In this document: in pieces, positions 51,161 to 60,398 of the stretch
Layout: each line of letters begins with the position of its first letter
How positions within the stretch are numbered: the first letter of the stretch is position 1
Assembly: GCF_019469265.1 (NCBI RefSeq)
Contig: NZ_CP048268.1
Location: 244,001 to 308,000 of the forward strand
Length of the DNA stretch: 64,000 bases
Origin: Lactobacillus panisapium
GTDB taxonomy: Bacteria > Bacillota > Bacilli > Lactobacillales > Lactobacillaceae
Direction: 5' to 3'
Position numbers and translations under genes: made by a program
Notes under the pieces: model-generated
What the model saw: the letters and a program-made list of their open reading frames with translations, nothing else
What the model was told of the DNA's origin: nothing
The model's database searches: none

Positions 51161-51200
51161 AGCCGTAGCTAACTAGTAAGATTTAGCTACGACTTTTTTT
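51161..51200. terminator. Terminator after apbE
   Basis: CGTAGCTAA / TTAGCTACG stem, T run. The minus-strand peptidase gene ends at 51211. Confidence 0.8.
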
Positions 51201-51210
51201 GTTGGTCAAT

Positions 51211-52215
51211 TCATTTAATTGTAATTGCTTTATGACAAAACTCTTGTTGAATTGTCGCTTTCTTTAGCCAAGCTTTTGCGCCATGGTCATAGTTCATGTT
51301 CTTACCGCCAGTGCCAGCACCGTCATTGGCAGAATAATACAGAGGATCGTAGACAAGAAACTTCCCTTTGCGGTAGCCGACAATTACCTTGCAGTGATTG
51401 CGGTGATTATCCCCAGGTTTTTGGTAAGAAGAAAAGCCGTAATACAAGACAGGACTGCCACCTTGAACATACATCTTGATATCGTTTAGGCTCAACTTTT
51501 TGCTTGAGATGTTGACTACCTTTTTTCCAGTCTTAAAAGTACGTGCATATTTTGCTAGCGCGCCCGGGCTGATTACATACCCAAAGCCAACACCAGTATA
51601 AACATTACCTTTTTGGCCACCTTTAGTGGGTTGCATTGGCAGATGGTTTTGAACTTTAGTTAAAAAGCTGGCAGTGATTTTTTGCCCTTGCGAACCTAAA
51701 AGCATTGCCATTGAAGCGCCCGCACACCCCCAAGGCGTTTTTACCGGAACATATTGGCTAACATATGGAACCTTAACAACTTTGGCTTGATTGGGTTTAG
51801 CGACAGCATTTTTGTTAATATAACCAAATGCTTTTTTTCCTTTTTGATTGAGCCAATAATAGTGGTGTCCGTTATGGGTGAATGTTTTGTTAACATTAAA
51901 GGTTTGATGAAAATACTTTGAGCTAGACTTTTTATTAGTGAAGTTACCCTGGTAAATGCCGTAATTCTTTTTGACAATTGCGACTTTAAAAGTTTTAACT
52001 TTTTTAGTCTGTGAAACTGCAGGATTAGCATCATTAACTGTGTTACTTGTACCAGGCTGCTTGGCCGTACCAATAGCAGGTTTAGTATCTTGATTTGCTG
52101 GCGTATTTATTACGGCACGAACATTTGTCGTTAAATTATTGCAATAAATTGGTGCCGTCAGTATAGCGGCGGCAGAAATCGTCATGACTTTTTTAAAAAT
52201 ATTTTTTGCTCCCAC
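51211..52215 (-). CDS. Exported C39-like cysteine peptidase
   Basis: 334 residues. A signal peptide (about 1-30), a Pro/Asn/Thr-rich linker, a GW/SH3-like wall-binding region (about 75-145, with 'YYWLNQKGKKAFGYI') and a Peptidase_C39_2 domain with Cys in 'TPWGCAGASMAM', His in 'NHCKVIVGY' and Asp in 'VYDPLYY'. A surface peptidase acting on peptides or wall components. No ABC transporter or bacteriocin gene lies nearby, so a bacteriocin-export role is unlikely. Confidence 0.83.
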   Translation of the reverse strand: MGAKNIFKKVMTISAAAILTAPIYCNNLTTNVRAVINTPANQDTKPAIGTAKQPGTSNTVNDANPAVSQTKKVKTFKVAIVKKNYGIYQGNFTNKKSSSKYFHQTFNVNKTFTHNGHHYYWLNQKGKKAFGYINKNAVAKPNQAKVVKVPYVSQYVPVKTPWGCAGASMAMLLGSQGQKITASFLTKVQNHLPMQPTKGGQKGNVYTGVGFGYVISPGALAKYARTFKTGKKVVNISSKKLSLNDIKMYVQGGSPVLYYGFSSYQKPGDNHRNHCKVIVGYRKGKFLVYDPLYYSANDGAGTGGKNMNYDHGAKAWLKKATIQQEFCHKAITIK

Positions 52216-52349
52216 TTTATCCTCCGTATAAACAATTACTTAATTTTTTGTACCAAAATAGTTTACTACAACAACTAATAAAATAGCTAATCAAATTTTT
52301 AAAGTATATATGATTTGCTAACAACATGCTTTGATAAACTTGATGAGAT

Positions 52350-52383
52350 AAAAAAAGCCTGAATCTGGTCAGATTCAGGCTTT
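52350..52383 (-). terminator. Terminator of the cvpA-like gene
   Basis: AAAGCCTGAATCT / AGATTCAGGCTTT stem with the T run on the minus strand. Confidence 0.85.
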
Positions 52384-52406
52384 GTAAATAGCATCTTAAA
52401 GTTTGT

Positions 52407-52943
52407 TTATGCGGCTGTTCGGCTAATACTAAAGATATAGTTAAACATTCCGTTAGATAGACCTGGGGTACTGTAAATGATGAACCGTAAAAACGGTGAA
52501 TTTAAGGTCTGCTGGATAAACCATTGATTTTGCAGAGCATTAAGCATTGATAGGATAATGTAAACAAAGAAATAACTGGCAAAAAAGGAAACAATTGCGC
52601 CTAATACACCGTCTAGCAGTGAGCCAAAACTAGTTGAGTGGGGATTTTTACTTGGAAACCAACTTTTGAAAACTTTAGTAACCATTTTGCCGATAAAAAG
52701 AATGACGAAAAAGGCTAAAAAGCGAAAAATCATTAAATTAGCGCTCGGAGTCAGTGTGGTTTGAATATTTTGGCCGGTAATTTGACCATAAAGCCAATTG
52801 CCGACAGGATTTTGAAATAAAATTGCTGCAATAAAGACGATTGCCGCAAATATTAAATTAATAATTAATTTGGTAAAACCAGTATGATAGCCTTTATATG
52901 TTTTCCAGGCTAAATAGGCTAAAACAATTAAAGTAATAATCAT
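52407..52943 (-). CDS. CvpA-family membrane protein
   Basis: 178 residues, four to five membrane segments; 'LDGVLGAIVSFFASYFFVYIIL' is the CvpA core. Members are needed for colicin V production or are linked to envelope stress and biofilm; the role is unknown in lactobacilli. AAGGAGA ahead of the ATG. Confidence 0.85.
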   Translation of the reverse strand: MIITLIVLAYLAWKTYKGYHTGFTKLIINLIFAAIVFIAAILFQNPVGNWLYGQITGQNIQTTLTPSANLMIFRFLAFFVILFIGKMVTKVFKSWFPSKNPHSTSFGSLLDGVLGAIVSFFASYFFVYIILSMLNALQNQWFIQQTLNSPFLRFIIYSTPGLSNGMFNYIFSISRTAA

Positions 52944-53074
52944 GTTTATCTCCTTTGACGATATTATAGCTTATTTTGTTCATTTAGACTTTGACGGCTG
53001 TCGAAAAATATTTCATAATTATAGAGATGTAATGGCTTTACAATAAGCCATTTTTAGCGTTAAATTTATAGGGT

Positions 53075-53099
53075 GTGAAACAAGGTTTCACGGGTGAAA
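53075..53099. promoter_or_regulatory. Clustered inverted half-sites before rsmG
   Basis: GTGAAAC (53075-53081), AAG, GTTTCAC (53085-53091), then TTTCAC-GG-GTGAAA (53086-53099). The half-sites are those of parS (TGTTTCACGTGAAACA) but with a spacer of two to three bases, so it is not a canonical parS. It overlaps the rsmG ribosome site. Confidence 0.4.
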
Positions 53100-53100
53100 A

Positions 53101-53823
53101 ATGAATCCTGAACAATTTGTCCAAGAATTATCAAAGCGTAATTTTAAATTAAATGAAAAACAAATCAACCAATTTAACCAATATTTTACCAGCTTAATTG
53201 CGGCTAATCAGAAGGTCAATCTTACTCGGATAACCGAAGAAGATGATGTTTACCTAAAACATTTTTTTGATAGTCTTACGCCGTTATTTACTTTTTCTGA
53301 AGTCTTTAAGCCAGGTGATACGGTCTGTGATGTCGGCGCGGGCGCGGGTTTTCCGTCGATTCCGCTCAAGATTTTGCAACCAGAATTAAAGGTAACAATC
53401 GTTGATTCACTGGGGAAAAGGTTAACTTTTTTACAGGACTTAATTGAAAAATTGCAATTGCAAGATGTGACACTTGTTCATGGGCGTGCTGAGGATGTTG
53501 GTCAAAAGAAACTTTATCGCGAACAATTCGATATTGTGACGGCTAGGGCAGTGGCTAATATGGCAGTTTTAAGCGAATATTGCCTGCCGCTAGTTAAAAA
53601 AAGTGGGTACTTTGTTGCACTTAAGGGGCCAAAAGCGGAAAAAGAACTGCAAGATGGCCAAAAGGCAATTAGTCTCTTAGGGGGCAAAGTAATCCAGACC
53701 GAGGAACTCCAACTGCCAACTAGCAGTGAGGAACGGACACTGATTCTGGTCCAAAAGGTGAAAGCAACACCTAAAAAGTATCCACGGCAAGCGGGCACAC
53801 CGCATCGTAAACCAATTCAATAA
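53101..53823 (+). CDS. rsmG: 16S rRNA (guanine-527-N7) methyltransferase
   Basis: 240 residues, standard length. SAM-binding '[17 protein letters not shown]' and 'VTARAVANM' are RsmG hallmarks. Methylates G527 of 16S rRNA. GGGTGA ahead of the ATG. Co-oriented with noc, as in B. subtilis. Confidence 0.95.
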   Translation: MNPEQFVQELSKRNFKLNEKQINQFNQYFTSLIAANQKVNLTRITEEDDVYLKHFFDSLTPLFTFSEVFKPGDTVCDVGAGAGFPSIPLKILQPELKVTIVDSLGKRLTFLQDLIEKLQLQDVTLVHGRAEDVGQKKLYREQFDIVTARAVANMAVLSEYCLPLVKKSGYFVALKGPKAEKELQDGQKAISLLGGKVIQTEELQLPTSSEERTLILVQKVKATPKKYPRQAGTPHRKPIQ

Positions 53824-53839
53824 ATAGGGGGACTCTTAT

Positions 53840-54682
53840 ATGTCATTATTTTCTTCTTTACGACATCGTGATGAAATTCCTAAAGATAAACAAATTCAAG
53901 ATATTGAATTAACTAAAATCATTCCGAATTCTTATCAACCAAGGCGCGAGTTTTCCGATGAATCGATTCGTGAACTAGCTTCAACGTTAGACAAAGAAGG
54001 CTTGCTTCAACCAATTGTTGTTCGTGAACAAGGCGATAAATACGAAATTATTGCCGGTGAACGACGCTATCGTGCGGCGAAGCACTTAGGCTGGGAGAAA
54101 ATTCCAGCAATTGTTAACAATATGGATGAAGCACAAGCAGCTTCACTTGCGTTAATTGAGAACTTGCAACGCGAAGATTTAAATCCAATCGACGAAGCGC
54201 AGGCATATAACAACTTAATGAAGCTAAACAACTTAACGCAGACTGCATTAGCACAAAATATTGGTAAATCGCAGTCATATGTTGCCAACAAAATGCGGTT
54301 ATTAAAATTATCGCCAAAAGTGCAAAGTTACCTTGCTAGCGGAGAAATTTCTCCTCGTCATGGCCGTTGTCTAGTTGGTTTAACGCAAAAAGATCAAGGT
54401 CGTGTGCTTGATGAAATTTTAGCAAATAACCTCAATGTCAGCGATACAGAAAAAATCGTTAAAGACGTTGACGGCTACTTTGAAGATAAGAAAACGCATG
54501 AACAGGATAAAGCGGAAAAGACCAAGCGTGCCGTTAACCGGATTCCTAAGGATTTAAGGGTACAGATCAACACGATTAAGCGTGCCGTTAAATTAGCCAA
54601 AGAATCAGGTATCAAGGTTAAGGTTAAAGAAAATAATAATCCTGATGATTATATGATCACGATTGAATTGAAGAGAAAGTAG
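53840..54682 (+). CDS. noc: ParB-like protein, Noc (nucleoid occlusion)
   Basis: 280 residues. ParB-type nuclease fold 'ELTKIIPNSYQPRREFSDESIRELA', GERRYRAAK box, and a HTH 'TQTALAQNIGKSQSYVANKMRLL'. Order rsmG-noc-parA-parB matches B. subtilis, where Noc binds its own sites and prevents division over the nucleoid. Distinct from the true ParB at 55456. Assigned by synteny. Confidence 0.85.
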   Translation: MSLFSSLRHRDEIPKDKQIQDIELTKIIPNSYQPRREFSDESIRELASTLDKEGLLQPIVVREQGDKYEIIAGERRYRAAKHLGWEKIPAIVNNMDEAQAASLALIENLQREDLNPIDEAQAYNNLMKLNNLTQTALAQNIGKSQSYVANKMRLLKLSPKVQSYLASGEISPRHGRCLVGLTQKDQGRVLDEILANNLNVSDTEKIVKDVDGYFEDKKTHEQDKAEKTKRAVNRIPKDLRVQINTIKRAVKLAKESGIKVKVKENNNPDDYMITIELKRK

Positions 54683-54689
54683 GTTGAGC

Positions 54690-55478
54690 ATGGAAAATAT
54701 GGTAAGTGTAATTTCGGTTGCTAACCAAAAAGGCGGCGTTGGTAAGACAACGACAACGATTAATTTGGCAGCTTCGATTGCTGAACGTGGCTATCACGTT
54801 TTAATTGTTGATATTGATCCCCAAGGTAATGCTACTTCAGGCTTAGGAATTGAAAAGTCGGAAATCGATCAAGATATCTATAGTGTTTTGATTAATGATG
54901 TTCCTTTAAAAGACACGATTTTCCACACATCAACTGAAAAACTGGACTTAGTGCCTGCAACAATTAATTTATCTGGTGCAGAAACGGAATTAATCAGCAT
55001 GATGGCGCGTGAAACTCGGCTTAAGTCAGCTCTTGACACGGTTAGTGAAAACTATGACTTTATCTTTATTGATTGTCCGCCATCTTTAGGACAGCTATCA
55101 ATTAATGCCTTTACAGCTTCCAACTCAATCTTGATTCCGGTGCAAAGTGAATACTATGCTATGGAAGGTTTGAGTCAATTGCTGAATACTATTCGCTTAG
55201 TTCAAAAACACTTTAATAAAGATCTTGGCGTTGAAGGCGTATTGATGACTATGCTTGACGCACGGACAAATTTGGGTGCGGAAGTTGTTAAAGAAGTGAA
55301 GTCTTACTTTACTAACAAAGTGTATAAAACAATTATTCCACGAATCACTAAGTTAGCTGAAGCTCCAAGCTACGGCGAAGCAATTACAGAATATGCTCCT
55401 AACTCAAGGGGTGCCAAAGTATACGATGATTTAGCTAAGGAGGTGTTAAAGAATCATGGAAAGAGACTCAAGAAGTAA
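54690..55478 (+). CDS. parA: Chromosome-partitioning ATPase Soj/ParA
   Basis: 262 residues. Deviant Walker A 'KGGVGKTTTTINL', 'DIDPQGNATSGLG' and 'FIFIDCPPSLG', classic Soj. The ATG at 54690 is eight bases after noc and has AGGTTG ahead. It moves the origin with ParB and affects DnaA. Confidence 0.95.
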   Translation: MENMVSVISVANQKGGVGKTTTTINLAASIAERGYHVLIVDIDPQGNATSGLGIEKSEIDQDIYSVLINDVPLKDTIFHTSTEKLDLVPATINLSGAETELISMMARETRLKSALDTVSENYDFIFIDCPPSLGQLSINAFTASNSILIPVQSEYYAMEGLSQLLNTIRLVQKHFNKDLGVEGVLMTMLDARTNLGAEVVKEVKSYFTNKVYKTIIPRITKLAEAPSYGEAITEYAPNSRGAKVYDDLAKEVLKNHGKRLKK

Positions 55479-56343
55479 AGAGACTAAGAGAAAAGGCGGC
55501 CTTGGGCGCGGAATTGAAGCTTTATTTGAAGATGAGCCACAGATTGAAGAAACTGAGGAAGAAATTCAAGATATCGACCTGAGTGCTATTCGCCCGAATC
55601 CGTACCAGCCACGGAAAAATTTTGATGATAAGACACTAAAGGAATTATCAGATTCAATTAAAGAAAATGGCGTTTTTCAGCCAATTATCGTGCGCAAATC
55701 GGTTAATGGCTACGAAATTATTGCTGGTGAGCGGCGTTTCCGCGCTTCAAAGATGGCTAAGAAGAAGACCGTGCCCGCAATTGTTCGTGACTTTACTGAA
55801 AGTCAGATGATGGAAGTTGCTGTCTTAGAAAACTTGCAACGTGAAGATTTAACACCGCTGGAAGAAGCTCAGGCATACGAAATGCTGCAAAAGAACTTGG
55901 GCTTAACTCAAGAAGAAGTTTCTAAGAGAATGGGTAAATCACGGCCGTACATTGCTAATTATCTTCGGTTACTAACTTTACCTAATAAAACTAAGCACCT
56001 CTTGCAACACGGCGAACTGTCAATGGGACAGGCGCGGACATTATTGGGACTTAAGAACAAGGATAAAATTGACGAAGTGGCCAAGCAGGTCGTTAAAGAA
56101 GGGATGCCTGTTCGCAAGGTTGAGGCCCTAGTCGCCAACCTGAACGCGAAAAAGCCCCGCAAGAAGACGGTCCAAAAGTCAGCTTTTATTCGTGAAAGTG
56201 AACATCAGTTGGCAGATAAGCTAGGTTCAAACGTTAATATTTCTGAAAGTAAGAAGGGAAGCGGCCGCTTGTCGATTGGCTTCTCATCGGTCGATGAATT
56301 AAACCGAATTTTAGATATTTTAGGTGTTGATCTTGATGAATAA
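55456..56343 (+). CDS. parB: Chromosome-partitioning protein ParB/Spo0J
   Basis: 295 residues. 'RGIEALFEDEP' start, GERRFRAS CTP/arginine box, HTH 'TQEEVSKRMGKSRPYIANYLRLL', C-terminal dimer domain ending 'DELNRILDILGVDLDE'. Overlaps parA by 23 bases. Confidence 0.95.
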   Translation: MERDSRSKETKRKGGLGRGIEALFEDEPQIEETEEEIQDIDLSAIRPNPYQPRKNFDDKTLKELSDSIKENGVFQPIIVRKSVNGYEIIAGERRFRASKMAKKKTVPAIVRDFTESQMMEVAVLENLQREDLTPLEEAQAYEMLQKNLGLTQEEVSKRMGKSRPYIANYLRLLTLPNKTKHLLQHGELSMGQARTLLGLKNKDKIDEVAKQVVKEGMPVRKVEALVANLNAKKPRKKTVQKSAFIRESEHQLADKLGSNVNISESKKGSGRLSIGFSSVDELNRILDILGVDLDE

Positions 56344-56611
56344 GGAAATCACTTATAATTTAGCGGATACGGTTTTAATGAAAAAGCCCCATGCATGCAA
56401 GACCAATGATTGGGAAATCTTGCGCTTAGGTGCTGATATTCGGCTAAAATGTATGGGGTGCGGACATATCGTCATGATGCCGCGAGCAAAATTTACGCAT
56501 AACCTAAAGAAGGTTTTGCATAAGGCGAATGATCCGGTAAATACGAAAAAAGAACTTTATGTGCCTAAAGAAGATATTGCTTTACCAGGTTTAAATCAAG
56601 ATAATAACTAG
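56336..56611 (+). CDS. DUF951 family protein
   Basis: 91 residues. 'DTVLMKKPHACKTNDWEILRLGADIRLKCMGCG' region with four Cys/His (HxC...CxxC), probably zinc-binding. Conserved in Firmicutes beside parB and ychF. Function unknown. Overlaps parB by eight bases. Confidence 0.85.
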   Translation: MNKEITYNLADTVLMKKPHACKTNDWEILRLGADIRLKCMGCGHIVMMPRAKFTHNLKKVLHKANDPVNTKKELYVPKEDIALPGLNQDNN

Positions 56612-56634
56612 TTTTAAAAAAGAAGAGGATAAGA

Positions 56635-57735
56635 ATGTCATTAACTGCAGGTATTGTTGGCTTGCCAAATGTAGGTAAGTCTACTTTGTTTAACGCGATT
56701 ACTAAAGCTGGTGCTGAAATGGCCAATTACCCGTTTGCTACGATTGAACCAAACGTGGGAATGGTTGAAGTACCTGATAAGCGTCTTGCCCGGATTCAGG
56801 AATTAATTCCGGCCAAGAAAATCGTCCATACCACTTTTGAATTTACCGATATTGCTGGCTTAGTTAAGGGAGCTTCTAAGGGTGAAGGCCTTGGTAACAA
56901 GTTCTTGGAAAATATTCGGCAAACCGACGCAATTATTCACGTGGTACGTGCTTTTGAAGACGATAATATTACCTCAGTAACCGGTAAAGTTGATCCTGAA
57001 GAAGATATCAATACCATTAATTTGGAACTGGCAATCGCTGACCTTGATGCTGTTAACCGCCGCATTGATAAGGTAAAGAAAATTGCCCAGCAAAATGATA
57101 AAGAAGCAAAAGCTGAATACAATGTTTTAGAAAAAATCAAACCGGTCCTAGAAGAAGGCAAGGCCGTTCGGTCAATTGATTTTACTGAAGATGAACAAAA
57201 GATTGTTAAGGGCTTGTTTTTATTAACGGCTAAGCCGGTCATTTATGTTGCTAATATTGCGGAAGAATCAATGGCTGATCCCGAAAGTGATCAGTACTTC
57301 CAGATTGTCAAAAAGCATGCTGAAAGTGAAAAGGCTGAGTGCCTTGGCATTTCTGCAGCAACGGAAGAAGAGATTGCTGGTCTTGATGACGATGAAAAAG
57401 CTGAATTTTTAGAAGCTGAAGGCGTTACTGAATCAGGTCTTGACCGCTTAATTAGGGCAGCTTATCATATTTTAGGTCTCAGAACATTCTTTACGGCTGG
57501 CGGTCCGGAAACACGTGCTTGGACATTCCATGAAGGGATGAAAGCCCCACAAGTAGCTGGTGTTATTCACTCAGACTTTGAACGTGGATTCATTCGGGCT
57601 GAAGTTGTTTCCTATGATGACTTAGATAAATATGAAACAATGCAAAAAGTTAAAGAAGCTGGTAGATTACGTCTTGAAGGTAAAGACTACGAAGTTCAAG
57701 ATGGTGACATTATTGAATTTAGATTTAATGTTTAG
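56635..57735 (+). CDS. ychF: Redox-regulated ATPase/GTPase YchF
   Basis: 366 residues. G1 'GLPNVGKSTLF', G3 'DIAGLVKGASKGEGLGNKFL', a coiled coil and the C-terminal TGS domain with 'EGKDYEVQDGDIIEFRFNV'. Obg-family ATPase linked to ribosomes and oxidative stress. AAGAGGA ahead. Confidence 0.95.
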   Translation: MSLTAGIVGLPNVGKSTLFNAITKAGAEMANYPFATIEPNVGMVEVPDKRLARIQELIPAKKIVHTTFEFTDIAGLVKGASKGEGLGNKFLENIRQTDAIIHVVRAFEDDNITSVTGKVDPEEDINTINLELAIADLDAVNRRIDKVKKIAQQNDKEAKAEYNVLEKIKPVLEEGKAVRSIDFTEDEQKIVKGLFLLTAKPVIYVANIAEESMADPESDQYFQIVKKHAESEKAECLGISAATEEEIAGLDDDEKAEFLEAEGVTESGLDRLIRAAYHILGLRTFFTAGGPETRAWTFHEGMKAPQVAGVIHSDFERGFIRAEVVSYDDLDKYETMQKVKEAGRLRLEGKDYEVQDGDIIEFRFNV

Positions 57736-57744
57736 GAAGAAATA

Positions 57745-58527
57745 ATGGCAGAAAAAAATAACGAAGAACAGTCAAAGATTGATAATTCTAAGCAAGAAAA
57801 GCTGAAGGAAAAAGTTGCAAGCCAAAACATGGAGGACGAAGTTAAGCAAACAGAGCCCGCACAATTGCGTGAGCAGCTTAGCAATAAAAACTCTGATTAT
57901 GTTTACCGTTTGCAAAAAGAACTGGAAGCTCAAGGGTCAATGAGTGAAGAAGATGCAGTTAAACATGTAGACGGTCTTCTGTCTGACTTGGTAATAGCTC
58001 AACGTCATGGGCAACCGGCCAGTACATTTTATGGCATGTCACCTAAATTAAAGGCAGCCGACATGTTAAAGCCTAAGGTAAAAACTGCGGCTGATATTCC
58101 GTTTTGGCAATATGCAACCGATAGTGCCTTGCTATATGTAGCCTTATTTGTTGGTCTTTTTGGTGTGATTGCTTTATTTACACCTAACTCAAAGAACAAC
58201 TCACAAATGGGAATCTTAACTTTGGTCATTGTTGGTGCCGGCATGGGCATTTTCATGACGAAATATAATGACTGGGTTTTACCTGCAGGTGGTAAAAATA
58301 AGAAGATACCATGGTCAAAATTGATTTTAGGTATGTGTGCAATCGTGCTAATTTTAATCGTTCTTATTTTCTTGTTATCGATTCCAGCTCTGCATGCGAT
58401 CAATCCAGTATTACCTGGTTTTGCTGATATCATTATTGCTGCCGTTACTTATGGCGCTCGCTGGTTATTCCGGCGTCACTACCAAATTATTGGTTCCGTT
58501 TTCAATCCGGCTTCAAGAAATAAATAG
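57745..58527 (+). CDS. DUF1129 family membrane protein
   Basis: 260 residues. A charged, helical N-terminal 120 residues, then four membrane segments with a 'PFWQYATDSALLYVALFVGLFG' start, and a short basic tail. Matches DUF1129 from lactobacilli. Function unknown. Ten bases after ychF. Confidence 0.83.
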   Translation: MAEKNNEEQSKIDNSKQEKLKEKVASQNMEDEVKQTEPAQLREQLSNKNSDYVYRLQKELEAQGSMSEEDAVKHVDGLLSDLVIAQRHGQPASTFYGMSPKLKAADMLKPKVKTAADIPFWQYATDSALLYVALFVGLFGVIALFTPNSKNNSQMGILTLVIVGAGMGIFMTKYNDWVLPAGGKNKKIPWSKLILGMCAIVLILIVLIFLLSIPALHAINPVLPGFADIIIAAVTYGARWLFRRHYQIIGSVFNPASRNK

Positions 58528-58664
58528 AGTGCTATTTAATTTAAAAAGCGCTATACTAAGTTAACTATATATTTTTAGGGATAAATAGATTTTAAAATCT
58601 ATTTATCCTTTTAAAATTTAGGCACATATGAAAGTCATTTCACATAGATAGAAAGAGGTATTTA

Positions 58665-60389
58665 ATGATTAACACACTGCGTAAATCAATTAGGCAGTAT
58701 AAGAAACAATCCTTATTGTCGCCGCTCTTTGTTACTGGTGAAGTTATCATTGAAATGTTAATTCCATATCTGGTTGGAATTTTAATTGATAACGGCATCA
58801 TGAAAGGTAATATGCCTTATATTACTAGAGCTGGACTATTACTACTGATAATCACAATCGTTTCGCTTATTTTAGGTGCCGGAGCCAGCTACTTTTCCGC
58901 ACATGCGGCAGCTGGTTTTGCAGCTAATTTGCGTAAAGACATGTTTTACCATGTCCAAGACTTTTCTTTTGAAAATATTGATAAATTCTCAAGCTCAAGT
59001 CTTGTTACTAGAATGACGACTGACGTTAACAATGTTCAAATGTCATACCAAATGCTAATCAGAATTGCGGTTAGAGCCCCAATGATGCTGATAGTTTCGA
59101 TAATTATGTCCTTGATCATTAGTCCACGTTTGTCACTAATCTTTGTTATTATTGCACCAATCTTTGTCATTTTAATGGCCCTGATTATTAAGAGTGCTAA
59201 CCCATATTTCCCTAAAATCTTTCGGGGATATGACCGAATGAACCAAGTCGTGCGCGAAAATATTCGGGGAATTCGCGAAGTTAAAACTTACGTTCAGGAA
59301 GAGCCGCAAACCGTAGAGTTTAAAAAATCTTCTGGTTTTATTTACAAGCTTTTCTCAACGGCCCAAAAAATTATGTCACTCAACGCGATGGTGGTCATGG
59401 CCGTATTGAATATTTCCAACTTGGCTATCTGCTGGTTCGGTGCTAAAGAAATTGTTGGCGGCAGTTTACAAGCCGGTCAATTAATTTCAATGTTTTCTTA
59501 TTCAAACTCAGTTTTGAACAGTTTAAACATTTTGGCTATGATTTTTACTCAGCTGGTTGTTTCTGCGGCAAGTGGTCGGAGAATTGCTGACGTAATTAAT
59601 GAAAAGCCATCAATTGAGAATCCGCGTAAACCATTAAAGCATGTTACTAATGGTGAAGTTATCTTTGACCATGTTAATTTTAAGTACAATCCGGATGATA
59701 AAAACCTTGCTTTGAACAATATCAATTTGAATATTAAGCCAGGTGAAACACTTGGAATTATTGGTAAAACGGGTTCATCTAAGTCGACGTTAGTAGCAAT
59801 GATTCCGCGGCTGTACGACACTGATTCTGGTGCTGTCCGCGTTTCAGGTCATAACGTTAAGTCATATGATTTAAAGACTTTGCGTGATAATGTTGCCGTT
59901 GTTTTGCAAAACAATGTTTTATTTTCCGGTACAATCAAGGATAACTTGAAGTGGGGAAATGAACATGCAACAGATGAACAAATTCTAACTGCTGCCAAGA
60001 TTGCACATGCCGATGACTTTATTCGTGAAATGCCTGATAAATACGACACAATGGTTGAGCAAGGCGGAAACAATGTTTCTGGTGGTCAGAAACAAAGAAT
60101 TACGATTGCTCGTGCCTTACTAAAGAACCCAAAGATTTTGATTCTGGACGATTCAACTTCTGCGGTTGATACGCATACTGAACGGGAAATTCGTGAGTCT
60201 TTGGCAAAAGATATGCCGGAAACGACCAAAATTATCATTTCACAGAGAATTGTTTCAATTAAGGATGCTGATCGAATCGTTGTCATGGATGATGGTAAGA
60301 TTCAGGATATTGGCACGCATGACGAGTTAATGGAGCGTAATGATCTCTACAGTTCAATTGCCAAGTTCCAAGAAGAGCAAAAGAAGTAG
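58665..60389 (+). CDS. Heterodimeric ABC exporter subunit, degenerate-site half (LmrC/BmrC-like)
   Basis: 574 residues: six-helix ABC transmembrane domain and a nucleotide-binding domain. Walker A is GKTGSSKST at 367-375, with Ser372 where Gly is usual. Signature VSGGQKQR is canonical. Walker B ILDDSTSAVD has Asp496 where the catalytic Glu stands in active subunits. This is the typical degenerate-site partner of heterodimeric exporters. It pairs with the next gene; multidrug or lipid export is inferred. AGAGGT ahead of the ATG. Confidence 0.88.
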   Translation: MINTLRKSIRQYKKQSLLSPLFVTGEVIIEMLIPYLVGILIDNGIMKGNMPYITRAGLLLLIITIVSLILGAGASYFSAHAAAGFAANLRKDMFYHVQDFSFENIDKFSSSSLVTRMTTDVNNVQMSYQMLIRIAVRAPMMLIVSIIMSLIISPRLSLIFVIIAPIFVILMALIIKSANPYFPKIFRGYDRMNQVVRENIRGIREVKTYVQEEPQTVEFKKSSGFIYKLFSTAQKIMSLNAMVVMAVLNISNLAICWFGAKEIVGGSLQAGQLISMFSYSNSVLNSLNILAMIFTQLVVSAASGRRIADVINEKPSIENPRKPLKHVTNGEVIFDHVNFKYNPDDKNLALNNINLNIKPGETLGIIGKTGSSKSTLVAMIPRLYDTDSGAVRVSGHNVKSYDLKTLRDNVAVVLQNNVLFSGTIKDNLKWGNEHATDEQILTAAKIAHADDFIREMPDKYDTMVEQGGNNVSGGQKQRITIARALLKNPKILILDDSTSAVDTHTEREIRESLAKDMPETTKIIISQRIVSIKDADRIVVMDDGKIQDIGTHDELMERNDLYSSIAKFQEEQKK

Positions 60390-60398
60390 GTGATAAAT

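Noticed and set aside
51225..51489. Two short plus-strand ORFs inside the C39-like peptidase gene
   Set aside because: They lie antisense to a well-supported gene and have no ribosome sites.
53040..56343. Canonical parS site in the par cluster
   Set aside because: No exact TGTTTCACGTGAAACA was found by eye; the spaced half-sites at 53075-53099 do not match it.
59763..59790. Inactive Walker A in the first exporter subunit
   Set aside because: GSSKST is a known natural variant in this family; the Lys and Ser/Thr needed for ATP binding are present.
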